From contig KN832555.1 of NCBI GenBank assembly GCA_000827205.1, positions 3,188,696 to 3,252,695 of the forward strand: a stretch of DNA of 64,000 nt. Direction: 5' to 3'. Every line of letters begins with the position of its first letter. Positions within the stretch are counted from its first letter, which is position 1. The notes beneath the pieces are model-generated. The model did no database searches and was not told the origin of the DNA. It saw only the letters and a program-made list of their open reading frames with translations. Both the position numbers and the translations under genes were made by a program. Of this stretch, positions 33,191 to 45,603 are shown piece by piece. The DNA comes from Plicaturopsis crispa FD-325 SS-3 (Eukaryota; Basidiomycota; Agaricomycetes; Amylocorticiales; Amylocorticiaceae).

Positions 33191-36100
33191 TTATTTGAAC
33201 GGGTATACTTGAATGGGGTCGTCGTCGTGCACCCTGATGCATCTACTCTTCCACTCCTCTTCATCGTCGTCGTCGTCATCTTCGTCATCCTCAACCCAGC
33301 GCCGCCAAGCTTCAAAGTACGCCTTTTCCACATTTGCAGTCCACCGTGCAGTGTCGAATAAAGGCATGCGGTCGCGGTTGAGGTAGATGCTGCGGCGCAG
33401 ATTTATCAACGCGTCTCTGCTATTTGGGTGCGTCTCCTCCGTCGTGGCCTTGCCCTTCCCGTGGTCGTCGGTTCCTCGATCCAATGTCTGCGCGAAGAAG
33501 ACCGCGCGCGCCTCGTATTCTTCTAAGCTGCTGACGACCATTTCGCTCCCGAACCCAGTCGCGTACGCAATGCTCGCGCCGACGCGAGAGCACATTTTGT
33601 ACCGGTACTTTGGCCATGTTACAATAGGTGTCCCAGTCCACAGAACGCTAGCGTTGTATGTCAGACACTTCTCAAGCAGAACTCGAATGAGGAAGAGGTG
33701 CTCACTCGGCCGCAATGGTATGGGCATTGCACTGCAACAATAAAATCGTGGTGAGCTCAAGCATGCGGAAGCCAAGGGAGTATCGAACTTCGACAGTGTC
33801 CAAGAATAAATCGGCCACTCTCCCGCGGTAAATGTGCTCCTCTTTCGGTGCGACGTTCATGAACCGAATTCTTAAGGCGATGTCTGTACCTGCCCAGGCT
33901 TCTGCTGTGCGCAAGAGATGCGCCTCACCAGCGGCAGGGAAGCGTAGGAGCCACAGAATCGAGTGAGGCACACGCTCGAGAATCCGGAGCCACGTCGCGA
34001 ATATTTCCTGTATTAAATCTGATGAGCGATGGCATTCGAAAGCGAGGAGAAGGTGGCGCTGACAGGATCTATCTGGAATGGGCGTCAAAAGCAGGTTAGC
34101 AAACACGAAGAATACTCGTGGCTTTGAGGAGTACCTTGTAGAGCTGGATAATGCAGAGTTAGAGCTGCCTTTCGAGCTACTATTACAGACGACACACCTG
34201 ATTGAAGTTGGCAAAAATCACGTAGTTGCTGCAAAACCATCCCGTATCAGCTACAATTGCAGAGCGCTCTATCGGAAAACCGTCGATTTTACTCGGGAAT
34301 GTCGGGGAATAACTTTCGTCTCATCTCTGCCCTGCGCCGCTGCTCGTCTGCCCATAATTTTGCGGGCTCTACTTGAGCACGCTCGTCGACAGAGAGATTT
34401 TCGTCCTTCCTCGACGACTGTTTGTGGTCTGCAACCATGAACGTATGCTGTGAGACGTTGATTAGACGCGGATAAGCAACGGGTATAAGATAACTTACTG
34501 GCATGTAAATAAAACGCTCGGTACTTGAAGAGCATCAGCATCCAAGACTAGAAGGCATAGCGATTGACATACAACATCCAATCTTGCTCGTGTGATTCGG
34601 GGTCGGCCTCCGCGCCAACATATAGACCATGATATGGAGGGCCATGTTTCTCGCCCTTGTGGTCACGCTCAATCGCGAACAGATCCTGGGGACACGCGAT
34701 TTCGTCGCAGATTAGATAGTCACACCAACCTGAGTGGCGGAATAGTCAGCACCGAAGCAATAAGGAGTACAATTGAAGCTCCATTGAACCTGCTGCTAGG
34801 GTTCCAGCAAAGCCGAGGAGCGATATTTGCACGGGAGACGGTCGTGCAGCGAAAATTTCGTTCTTGGCGCCTTTCGTGTATCCACCCAGATTGACAACTG
34901 CAACCGGTATCTGTGAACGCGTGTACCAATATTATCGAGAAGAATTCCTACGTATATGGATACCGTCGTTGACGATGCGCTCTACGATGGCGCTGACGGG
35001 CCAAGTGGCGACGTCGACGAAGCACTCGCTGTTCGCTTCAATCTGTGCTCGAAAAGCAGATCCGTCCGAATGGCTGGTAGCGTAGACATGTACCTTGACC
35101 GAGTGTCGGTCATGAAGACGGAAGACAGATTGCATTAGGTGAGCCAAAGGATGATTACTGCAAATAAAATCCTTTAGTTCGACTTAAGGAACTTTACACA
35201 TGTCGCCCGCTCACCTGAGATCACTTGACACATAGCCCACATTCAAGCGCCTGTGAATGGGCGTTGGAGGTGGGTATACATGCTTCGGGATCCAGGATTT
35301 TGTTAACGTAGCATGAGAAATACGAAGGGCATTACGATGAGATATTAAGCGTATCGTGCTCGGAGGTAAGGGGCATGTAAACTGCATTTTGCATCAGTTC
35401 CGAACCATACATAGACCTTCCGGGACTCACAGTATGGAATGGGAGTACTGAGGGCACCGAAAGGCTGATCGAATGGGGCATCGCCGGTCGCGGATACGAA
35501 GTCATGGTGTAGGGTCCGTGAGATGGCAGGTCTAGCGGTCGTTCCGTTTCACACCCTTTTCCGAAGGCATCCACATACCATCGACGCTGCATGCGACGCT
35601 GCAGCCATTCCACCAGCCTGACGATAAAGCCTCCCTCGTTTACTCTGCTCTGGACGCGGTCGAAATCAGTGTAGAATGCTTCTAGTGTCGTTCGCCATCG
35701 ATGTCGGGCTTTGCTACTCAAGGGCTGCCCGAGAGCGGACTCTATTGCGTGAATCCAGCCGTCTAGGGCATTGGCTGCCCGTATAATGCCGACGTTCTCA
35801 GAATATGCCAGTCGAAGCTGACGATCGCAGGTCTTGGCAAGTTGGGACATCCATCCGTCGACCCCTCCATTATTAGGAACTCGTGTTCCGTTGTTGTCGA
35901 TGGCAATGTCCCGATTGATAGGGCCCATTCCGCGAAAATCACAGACGGCCATGAGGGAATTGGCAAGTCCGCAAACAGCCTCTGGAAGATCAGAATTGAC
36001 CGAGACTGCGCGACTATAATAGGGTATAGCATCCCATGGTCGGCCCTACATTCATGCCTGTCAGACATGTACTCGGATGCATGCTCAGACGGCCTACGAT

Positions 36101-38508
36101 GTCTTTGATAGCGTTCGCGATATTCGCCAAGGTGACGTCGAGATCGGGCTGGTAGCTTAAAGCTCGCTGATACACACTGAGACAGGAATTAGATCATATT
36201 TTTGGAGACAATAAAAGCAAAGTGCGCACAGAATGGCCTCTGGTATCTGTCCTCGATCCTTTAAGAGTGATCCTAAGTTCGTTAGAAGGTGTGGATGGGT
36301 GGGATCGAGCTGCAAACCCTTCTCATAATAGGTTCTCGCAAGGTCAGCTCCGGATATCGATCTTTCAGCACCATCAGCATCCCTCGTTATGACAGTCGGA
36401 ATCGCTGAAAATACAACGCCGATGTTATTGTACGTGGAAGCGGACGGAAAGAGGGAGAGGGCCAGATAATATACGATCGTTATTAGCGACGTATTAGTGC
36501 GCAGGGGATGACGTCCTTTCCCATCCGTGAAAGCGTGCGTGTCGGGACTACCTTCCTGACATCGTTTGGCCAAAGAGAGGAAGACATGGGACAGCATAGA
36601 ATGGCCGCTCTGCCGAACCCAATCTAGCGGCAATGTCATGGGAGCGCCACCCGCGACCCGAGTGCAAAGTGAAGGGAGAACTCCTAGGGAAGATGGGAAG
36701 AGCATCATGGGCAGCCGTGACGCTTGGTCCGGGAAAAGGTATATAGTGGGAAGTCCTCGGGATTCACGTCGTAGGATCGTTTCGATAAATGGTCCGTCGG
36801 CCGCATGTATTGCAGCCAAGATGTCGAACCCTGGTTGACCAGCGTCCTGCAGAAACGTCTTCGATTTCTCCAGGTAGCTGTCGGCTTCCGACGAGGCATA
36901 GGAGGTTCCAGCAGACCCTGTTAACACCATACATGATACGAAAGCGGCTACCACCAAGTCGCGAAAGGTGTACCGCTCTGTCTCAGGGCACGGGAACGGA
37001 GCACGGATCGCAAGTTCTATGGCGCTGATATATTCCCCAGCAATACTTTGCGAGTTGGCAGCACCGAGCAGTGACAAGAGATTAGCACTGGTACGATAGA
37101 CGTTGACAAGCCGGTGGACTTGGACAGAGGGTACGATACGTTGCAGATTGCCACTTGTGTCCACGAGCTGCGATTGGATAAAACGACATATGTCGAGAGC
37201 TTTGCGATAAACGTCGACGTAAACAGCATTAGGCTGTAAATCGTTTGGGAGTGTTGCGCAAGGGGCGAGCACCATGCTCAAGAGATGGTCCTAGCGAAGA
37301 GACGTTATTGGCGCGTGTACGCGACAGCTACACGAGTGAGGTCGCTTACCAGCGCATCCCAATACATCGGCTGGACCGCAAGTGCTTTCCGCCACCATAC
37401 TTCAGCGTTACCTTCTCGGCCCATGGCTTTCATTATATGGCCTATGTTAAACATCGCCTCTACCTATATATCATCAGCGTCAGACCGACGAATAGCAAAA
37501 CGACCACTCACGTAGTTGGGGTCACGCTCGAGAATTTCTTGATTTATGGCGAGACTTGTCTCCAAGTTTCCTAGCGAGAACTCGACACTTCCGAGTAACA
37601 ACATAGTAGGGGGATGTTCGGGATGGAGATCTCTCAGCAGGGTTAAGAGGGGCATCAGTTGTGTCACATAGACATGCTGCACGACTGTCGTATCGGATGC
37701 CGTGTTGAAAACGGGCAGGGGTGACCAGCTGTTTCGGATCGGTGGGTTGGTGATGTTATCACCGTTGAAGCTCGCGTTGTATAGATGATGTGCGTATGCC
37801 AGCAGAGAATCACGGCCGTCGGTACTTCTCAAAGGGTTAGAAGGGCCTGATAGAGATGTATTCGGGCGAGCTTCAGGACCGAGTAGCAACGACTTCTGTT
37901 CATGGGCAGCCATTTCAGGGCTTCCGATGAACGTCGTCGGCCAAGAATCACCTCCTGTGGCAAGTAAATTACCGCCACTCGTGAAATTGGAAGAAAAACG
38001 CCCTGTGGAACCTTACTTGAGTACAATGCAACAGGGTTTTTATGCGTCCGTACTCACCGAAGGACACATCGCTGCTCGTGAAACGACTGCCATACCCAGC
38101 ACTAGACGGCGAGCTGGTCAAGGAAGATGGAGTGGGCCAAGTGGATAGCGGAAATCTCAACGGCAGGGTGCTTCGATTCGCCACTAGAGCGTTTGGTGAC
38201 CAAGGTTCGACACTAGAGACTTGAAGATGGTCAAATCCTATCAGAGGTAAGGGAGGCAGATGTGTGAAGGATATGGCGGCCCGTGTAGAGATGTCGCTGG
38301 AAGAGTTATTTGGTTGACCATGGACGGGAGAAGGAGGAGGGCTAGCTAGAGATGGGATGTGCAGATGAGGCGATGAATTGATCGAATTCGGATTGTAGGG
38401 CGGAGGCGACGTGCGAACAGCTTGAGATACTCGGGGGCGTTTGGTATGGCGAGCGGGATGGTTGTTGGCACCGGTTTCGCCAACGACGCGTAAAGGTGTG
38501 CTCATCAT
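33191..38508 (-). CDS. OGT: UDP-GlcNAc:protein O-GlcNAc transferase (GT41) with TPRs
   Basis: Transfers GlcNAc from UDP-GlcNAc to Ser/Thr of nuclear and cytosolic proteins. Eighteen exons (38058-38508, 37512-37954, 37350-37463, 36230-37290, 36098-36176, 35431-36045, 35215-35381, 34952-35157, 34790-34897, 34573-34729, 34499-34523, 34293-34447, 34198-34228, 34135-34143, 34064-34072, 33789-34007, 33706-33731, 33191-33647) encode 1443 residues. Residues 1-170 are Ser/Pro-rich. TPR units follow (EAMFNIGHIMKAMGREGNAE; DLARTYYEKGLQLDPTHPHL). The catalytic half shows YVSSDLSNHPLAHLMQSVF, VNLGGYTKGAKNEIF, LLGFAGTLAAGWCDYLI, HTFMVADHKQ, FANFNQLYKIDPEIF, RIRFMNVAPKEEHI and VLWTGTPIVTWPKY. Exons 14 and 15 are 9 nt each. 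The C-terminus carries an acidic stretch (DDEDDDDDDEEEW). It converges with the AGTRAP-like gene 150 bp away. Two adjacent ATGs open the frame; the first was used. Confidence 0.93.
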
Positions 38509-41100
38509 GCATAGACCAGAAGAAAAACTGCGATTGCTGAAGAGAAACAATATAGTCAACGCCTGCGACCCTGAGGCAGATGCAGGAAGAAAAATAGCCC
38601 AGCGCCTCGCTTATCAAGCCACCGTAACCACATCTGTCACGGCGAGAAGTTCATGCAAGGATCGCACGAACTAAGTACATGCACACCCATCTCCGAGGCA
38701 CCCCGCGCTCATTCCCCGTAGGAAACGACATGAAGTACGAGAGAGCCAACTCCTGAGGCAGCCTCGGGACAATTCATGGGAGGCGAGGTGTGGCATCATC
38801 GCGCGCAAATCGCAACGTGCTCTCTGGTGGGTGACGGCGCCCAGCCACCGGGAATGATTTGGAAGACTCTGTGGAGAAACGTCTTCGAAGAGAACAAGCA
38901 GCCCCGGTGAGGAAGTGAGCGACGTCCGGCGTTTGCCATCGATTGCACGCATATGACGGGGTGGTGTGTGGAGCCAGGAATGCATCACAGCTCGGGCATT
39001 GCTCTCGGCATGGAATGGCGATTTCCGAGGGCAACGATACGACAAAGTCAATACTCACGCATTGAAATAGTGCGGATTAGCCCTGCAGAACGGGGGGATG
39101 GGTGTGAGCCGAGTAGGAGAACAGGAGCAGGGAACCGCCCGCAGCTCACATAATTATCAAGCAGTGCATGGAGTTGGCAAGGTCATGTTCGCGTCATAGC
39201 GCAATCACGTTGGCCGGCGCATGATTTTGACGATAGAGTGCATCAAGTCCGACCCACTTTGCTGGGAGCATATCGTCGAGAAAGAGGGCACATTCAGCGG
39301 CGCCATGTTCTCGTCGTGGATCACCTGAGGTCCCCGCAGAAGGCATAGTGCCCTTATCCGCAAGAACTTGGATGTCGCCGCCAGTCGTTCCTCGTATTGG
39401 GCGCGCACTCGGACGTCACCATATGGTTGTCTGGGAATCGAACTTTTTTGGGGGAAGAAAACGAGTCCTCGACGAAAATACGGATCACGAGCTCAATATG
39501 CTGTAGAGGTTTTGCCTGACGTGGGCTGGGAATTTGGGCTCCCGCATGATGTCCCCGGAGCATCGGAGCAACAACGACAGTCTGCGCACACCCTTGTATG
39601 TTCTCAGTCAGCGTATGCATTGTCCGAATAAGTAATGAACAGTGAGCGTACAGCGCTTACTACTTGATGTTGAATTTGCTTTGCAGGCGAGACACTCTAG
39701 AGACGTTCGCCTATCCATGAGTCGGCCGCTGACGGGAAGGACTGGTACTTTCAAGGGAGTCGAGGTACCTCCGCTTTCTTCGACTCTGGGATCGGTTTCA
39801 TCGTGTCAGCTTCAAAGCGGGTTTGATGTTGACCATGCTGTTGGCCGGGAGACAGTTCGTTGAGCCTAGAGGGAAAGGTGCGAAGTTGTAGGGCACGTAC
39901 CCCAATGTCCAGACAAGTCGTCTTCCCGTCGTACGCTCGCTATGCTCGACATGTACTCAACGAAAACGTACGAGTACATCTGCGGTTTGAGGATGGCTGA
40001 TTTGGCCGACACAGAGCCTCGCGTAACCTGGAATCTACCGCAGTCTCGGAGTTGTAGACACGGCGTGCGAGCGTCATCGTCCGGAGGCATATTCATCTCG
40101 CCCTCATTCGTAGCGCGTTTACAGTTGGTTTACAGCAAGCAAAAGGTCTCGTACAGGTAGATCGTCCGTCCAGGAACGAGATAATGAAAGCTGTGTGCAA
40201 GCTGGGGGAAAGAAAGCGTGAAAGCTGGAAGACCTGAGAAATCTTGCTCTAGCTTGCTCTCGATGTAATTTCCGGTTATTAAGTTGTAGATCGTCGTCGA
40301 AGCCGTTCCCGAGGGGGGCCCGGAGTCAAAATCCCGACACCATCCCCCCCCCCTGGTGTAAATCACGAAGCACCGGTTTTCGGGGTCCAAGTGTAAACAT
40401 GAGGCGTTTCACGTGAGCGCTTAACGGCAAAGAAGGTCGGTCGGCGTCAATGGCAGTCGCGTCGCGTCGCGTCCTGCCAGTGGCGGCGTGCAATTGGCGT
40501 CGAAAACACTGCGTACTCGCAGTCAGCTTGAGATATAGACAGCATTATTGACACCAGAAGGATCATATATGCTTTGAAGATTTTCGGGACAGCGGCAAAG
40601 CAAATTTAAGCCAAAACATATCAGAATTCGAAGGATCGGGTTGTGTACACCTGAATGCAAGCTAAACGCTCGAAGCACTTGCTCGCAAGCATGAACCAGA
40701 CTAATACTGAGTATTGCGGCGACGAGCGGGCGGAAACCAACGCTGCCCGGTAAAGACACGGAGCATAGGCCGTCTGGAACACGGTGGCTCGCAGTTGACG
40801 CGTTTTGCGAGGCGAAAGTGCGCCTCCGTTATCTCATCTACTACAGGCGGGGAGTGTCCGTACAATCTTTGCAGATTTTTTCGCTCTCTGCACGCCGTCG
40901 CTGTCCCCGCCTGGTTCACATCCCTCCAAGGCTTAATTCATTATGAAGCGGCCGTTGCACCGACAAAAAAATGAAAAATACAACGGAAAATTATGTGGCA
41001 TTAACTCCAGTCGCAACTGAGCTCGTTCTTTCGAGTTTTCGACGATTTGAAGTTGTTATAAGGGCAATGAACACAAGACTATACGAGCTGCAGACTGAAG
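38509..41100. other. gene-poor interval, left part
   Basis: Upstream region of the O-GlcNAc transferase gene. I see no credible gene: open frames conflict across strands and have no family motifs. Small features are a C10-type run inside an inverted CACCA/TGGTG near 40340-40355 and a short GTCGC tandem at about 40455-40475. Decayed repeats are possible. Confidence 0.4.
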
Positions 41101-42280
41101 TGGCTATAATCTGATGTCATCCATATGTGTCGTGTGCTTCGGGGTCCGCGCTTCGCAGCCTTCGCCCGCTTATGGGCCTGTTGTCGCGATTTTCGTTCCG
41201 GCCCCCCCCTGGCCGTTCCTCAGGCCTCAGCGCTCAAACCTATCGCGACATAACGACGGACAGTGGCACAGAACTTTCTTCGCCGACAACTGACAGTCGA
41301 CATATGATAGCGCTCGGCATAACGAATATATTTGCTCGCAAAATAACCACACGCATGCACGTCGTCCCCATTCGCAACACTCATAGACAACCACCTTTTG
41401 TCCACCATACCTATGTAGAAGAAGTGTGTTAGTAAACGACGACGGAAACTCACGCAGTGGCCACCGTGAAACCGAAGAGCGTGGAACGGTACTTCTGCAG
41501 GGTAACAAGATGAGTGAGCAACGAGATGACAAGCATAAGATAACAAAATGACATACCACGATAACGAACCAAGTAACGTTGAAGCGACGAAGGAAAAATC
41601 TTCACGAAGAAGAGGGATAGCAAAAGATTGTGCGGAGCAAGCCGCGGATTTTACCGCAGACAGCGCGAGCGCCATCCACGGAGGGCGACCACAGTCGGCC
41701 AAAATCTCCGAGAACACAACGTCTCGAAAAAGTCGACAAAAACCGGGTAGCCGAGAGGGGGGTGCCAAAAATTGTGCGGATCATCGGCGGCGAGCTACTA
41801 GTTGCGAGCAACCAGCCACCGACCGCCATCCCCGCAAGTTTTATCGCAGCGAACTGCGAAAGGAGTCACGACACGGATGCCGAACGACGCGCCATCGAAG
41901 ACGACACATCAGAACAACATCGCATCGCAAACCCTGGAGGAAAAAAATTGTGCAGTGCGACGGCGGACCATCGACTGCGACACCGGGCCCCGGAGGACTG
42001 ACGGTGTCTGCCTTGCCAGAAGCGCGTGGCGGCTTACACTGGCGGTGTGCATCCTGTGGAACCCGCGCAGGACTGCGCCTGGGGGTGTGGAGGCCGCACG
42101 AACGTGACGCGGTCGACGCTGTGGGACGGGCACCGAGTCCCCGTATGCGAAACCGTATAGGCGGGGGGCAGGCCGATCGGTGTACGGCACCCACAAGCGA
42201 GTGCGGAGACGCGCAAGTGAATGCGGTACTACCCGAGCCAGTCGTGTTCCGGCTCGGACACATGGGTATCATGTGTGTGA
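41101..42280. other. gene-poor, GC-rich interval with degenerate repeats
   Basis: A 247-residue frame runs from 41548 to 42291 (+), but it is Arg/Ser/Gly-rich with no fold-like pattern, and the opposite strand is also open, so I do not call it a gene. The word AAAATTGTGCGG recurs near 41628, 41771 and 41947 with different context, suggesting an old, diverged tandem array. Confidence 0.35.
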
Positions 42281-42287
42281 CAATCCG

Positions 42288-42960
42288 TTAGCTCCGCCGC
42301 GCCCCGCACGCACAAAGGCGGCTGCAGCGCGGAGACGTCGATATCCACCGTGGTGACCAGGGCAGACTCGGGCGTCCGGCTCGAAGCGTGGAAAGTCGAT
42401 CGCAGTCGTGGTATGCGACTGATAAATATGCGATGGCGACGACCTCGGGAGCACACCATTGAAGGCGCACGTAGAAATGCCGATTGTCGAATCCGCCGAA
42501 GACGGGCTGACCTCGTACACCTGGCCGACGAAGTGTCCAACCACCGACTGGTATGATGCGTTGCCGCAGTTGATCTTTTTTTTCGTTTTATTATGTTTTT
42601 TTTTCGCGTCTTGTATGAGCGTCTCTGGTATTGAGTAACCGATGCATCTGTTTCGATGACTATTATATCGGCGCCCACTCGACGGTAGCTCCGCCGCGCA
42701 CGAAAGGCGGGGAGACACCGATAGGCGCATCCACAAGGGACACGTCCTCGTATGCCTGGTGCGGAGCGCGTCGAGCAAGCTAAAGCAGTGATTCCGTCGC
42801 GTGCAGCAGTTATTAAATAAGGTCTGAAGATTCGAGCGACGTGCCAAATGTTTATATGCGTTGCGTATCGGGGGCCGACGACCGTAGAGCTTCGCCGCAC
42901 CATGAAGGCACGGAGGCACCGATAGACGCGACCGACCGAAGTCAATCACATCCTCGTATA
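42288..42960. repeat. three dispersed degenerate repeat copies
   Basis: A block of about 50-70 bp with the core GTAGCTCCGCCGC, then a CGAAAGGCGG-like word and CACCGATAGRCGC, appears at about 42288-42345, 42684-42745 and 42886-42960. A fainter version is at 43665-43720. Copies share order of words but differ at many bases. They could be remnants of a mobile element or a decayed satellite. Confidence 0.5.
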
Positions 42961-44045
42961 CCCGTCTCGAAGCGCGGTCGCCGTATCACTGTCCATGGAG
43001 TTCCATGGCGTCCATGACATTGTAGAGCGTGCGTAGTCAGATGGTATTCCATGTGCGTGCAGCGTCTGTCAGATATTGGACGAATCATTTGGTATGTTCT
43101 AGTCGCGTGTCGCGCTCGGCCTCGATGGGCGCTGCCTCTTCGGGCTCAGCCTCTCTATGGGCGATGGCTATGTGCCATGTGCAGATATTGCAACGCATCA
43201 TGTATATGTGCGGGCCCCGCTCATAGCGAGGGCCTGTCCGATATGGACGTGTCCTATGTGGACGACGACGAAGGGTCATAGACCGCGACGACGTGGACTC
43301 GATGTGAGTCGGTCGGTAGTGACCTGGCCTATGTGGCCGTTGGACATGAAGGTACGCCTGTGTGGATATTGCCTTCGTGCGCCGAGATAGACAACTGCCG
43401 CATCCCATTAACAGGGACACGAGGGGCGTCGATATCATGACGACTCGTGCGCCCCATGTCAGTCGCTCACGACTGTTCCTCGGCCTCGTGAGGGGCTTTG
43501 CGCATTGCATGAGCGAACGTAGGGTATCGTCCAACATCGACCGCGTCTCTGATACTCGGTAGGTCCATATGTCAATGGGACATCGCTCCTGGTGTAAGTG
43601 CATAATATGGTAATCAGCGCAAAGAGAATCATTTATCTTTTACACGATGGTAACCCCGTCGCGCTACTAGAGCACGGAGGGGGCCGATAGACATGAGACG
43701 TACGTCCCCTATCCTCGTGCCACCCAATCGAGGCACACCGCATAAGCTAAAGCCTTTGTATGGTAGCTTGGAAGAGGAACCTAGAAACGAATGTCAGACG
43801 GTGGTTGAGCGAGAGTAAGAATGGGCGTACTGTGGCATAATACTTCGTCGACAGGTTACAAAATAAGAGAAGGAGACGATGAAGGGAAAAGGAAAATGAT
43901 CCGAGTCATATATACGAGCGCTTTCGATTTAGGGCAGGCCAATTTTAGAGTCACGTCCCCTATGACGGTAACGATTGCGGCGTTCCCTTTGTTACACCGT
44001 CAGTCAAGTCAGTCTAAAGAAATACGCGCTTTGTGCATAACAGTC
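42961..44045. other. gene-poor interval, right part
   Basis: No gene seen. Contains many short TATGGRC-like words and the weak fourth copy of the repeat noted to the left. It should include the promoter of the epimerase gene. Confidence 0.4.
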
Positions 44046-45099
44046 ATGCCAGTAATCAATAAAGCTGATCGTGTTATCCTACAACACCCAAAGGTATGCA
44101 AAGGGATGGAAAGCATACGCAATGACTTATCGTTGTCCATACAGGGTGCATCCGCCGAGATCCTTTTGTACGGCGCCACGGTCATTTCGTGGAAGTCGGG
44201 CTCGGCAGCCAGTCCAGAGCCCGTCGAGAGGCTCTTTGTATCCTCCACAGCTTTCTTGGATGGCTCAAAGGCTGTTCGCGGGGGAATACCAGTCGTATTT
44301 CCTTGCTTTGGTGCACCGACGCATCCCGATCACTCAAAGCTAAGCCAGCATGGCTTCGCGCGGAACGAGCCGTGGAAATGGGACAGTGTTGTGATGGACA
44401 ACGACGCCGGTGTCTCCGTCAGACTGAGTATTTCCTTTCAGCCGTGTTGCTACACCTCGCCTATGCTTACGAACGCCTCGGTCAGCTTTGGAACCCACTC
44501 CAAGCATCGCGGCCAAGTTCGACAAGCCATTCCATCTCGCCTACGTCGTCACTCTCGCGGAGCATCAGCTCAGTACCGATCTACACGTGAAAAACACGTC
44601 GATCAGTAGCACCCTCGAATTCCAAACTCTGTTCCATTCATACATCCGTGCACCATCGAAAGAGGTCCTCATCGCTCCCCTCCAGAACACGCGATTCTAC
44701 GACAAAACAGAGGCCTCGGAGGAGGCGAGGAATACGCCGCAGACCGAGACCAGGGCTGCCGTCGATGTCAAGAAATTCACGGACCGTATCTACGAGGATC
44801 CGCCGCTAAACTATCAGGTGACATGGCCTGGCGGACGCGTCGACGTGAAAGCGGTCGGTCTCCCCAATCTCGTCGTATGGAATCCGCAGTCGGGAGCTGG
44901 AAGCAAACTAGCCGACATGGAGGCTGGCGGCTGGTACGTTGCATATTTTCTTGTCACTCGAAGAACGATCCGCATGTCGCGAACTAATGTCAACAGGGAG
45001 AAATTCGTATGCGTTGAGCCCGGATTTGTTCGAGGGTTTGCCAAGATCGACGCTGGGGAGAGCTGGCTCGGACAACAGGTGATCTCTGTTGTCGAGTAA
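44046..45099 (+). CDS. glucose-6-phosphate 1-epimerase (hexose-6-phosphate mutarotase)
   Basis: Interconverts alpha and beta anomers of glucose-6-phosphate and similar hexose phosphates in the cytosol; the yeast counterpart is YMR099C. Four exons (44046-44093, 44145-44427, 44486-44933, 44997-45099) encode 293 residues. Conserved blocks are ASAEILLYGATVISWKSG, KAVRGGIPVVFPCFG, QHGFARNEPWKW (with the catalytic His), LEFQTLFHSYI, LPNLVVWNP and KFVCVEPGFV (with the catalytic Glu). Exon 1 is only 48 nt and contributes the start and first strand (VINKADRVILQHPK). Identity is secure. Confidence 0.94.
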
Positions 45100-45603
45100 G
45101 GCGATGACGGCAGAAGCGTAGGTGTACAATTGTGCCAAGAATCAATGTTGTATGTACGATAGAGAAGAATATCTTGATCGTTTAGACTCTCCTTTTGTCT
45201 GTCGTGCAGTCAACGACAACTCATTTTCCGCTCAAGACTCAGAGGCGCCAGAGGGAGGAAGCGAAGTCATTGTTAAGGGATATATAAGAAGCAATTTTAA
45301 CAACCCAAACAACCCATGGACGAAAATAAAATAAAATGTAAGTAGTAGAATGGAAAACTTGGCGGCAAGCAACGTCGAGCACTCGGCGAGTAGCAGCTCA
45401 AGCACGCGGGTACACATCACAATAAGACCGAAGTGTAGGGTAACACGTGCTCTAGTCCTAGTCCAGTCCACAATGTCTCTATCAGGCGCAAGAACGGGGA
45501 AACAAAAGAAGGGATGATGTCGTGTAGATCATCATGGGACACGGTATACGGTGTCGATCGGAGTGGGATCGGGCGATACCATCCTGTCACGGGTGATGCC
45601 AGT
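45100..45603. other. convergent 3' region
   Basis: Between the ends of the epimerase and PriA-like genes. No coding signal; an AT-rich stretch around 45270-45340 may carry polyadenylation signals. Confidence 0.45.

Noticed and set aside
13403-38508. A functional gene cluster in the dense core
   Set aside because: The genes serve unrelated housekeeping roles and alternate strands; no biosynthetic or defence logic joins them.
41548-42291. A 247-residue plus-strand frame
   Set aside because: Arg/Gly/Ser-rich, no fold-like hydrophobic pattern, opposite strand equally open, sits in degenerate repeats.
42229-42949. Two overlapping minus-strand frames with repeated CLRAF/CLPAF-like segments
   Set aside because: The repeated peptide follows from the DNA repeat; no conserved family and no splice support.
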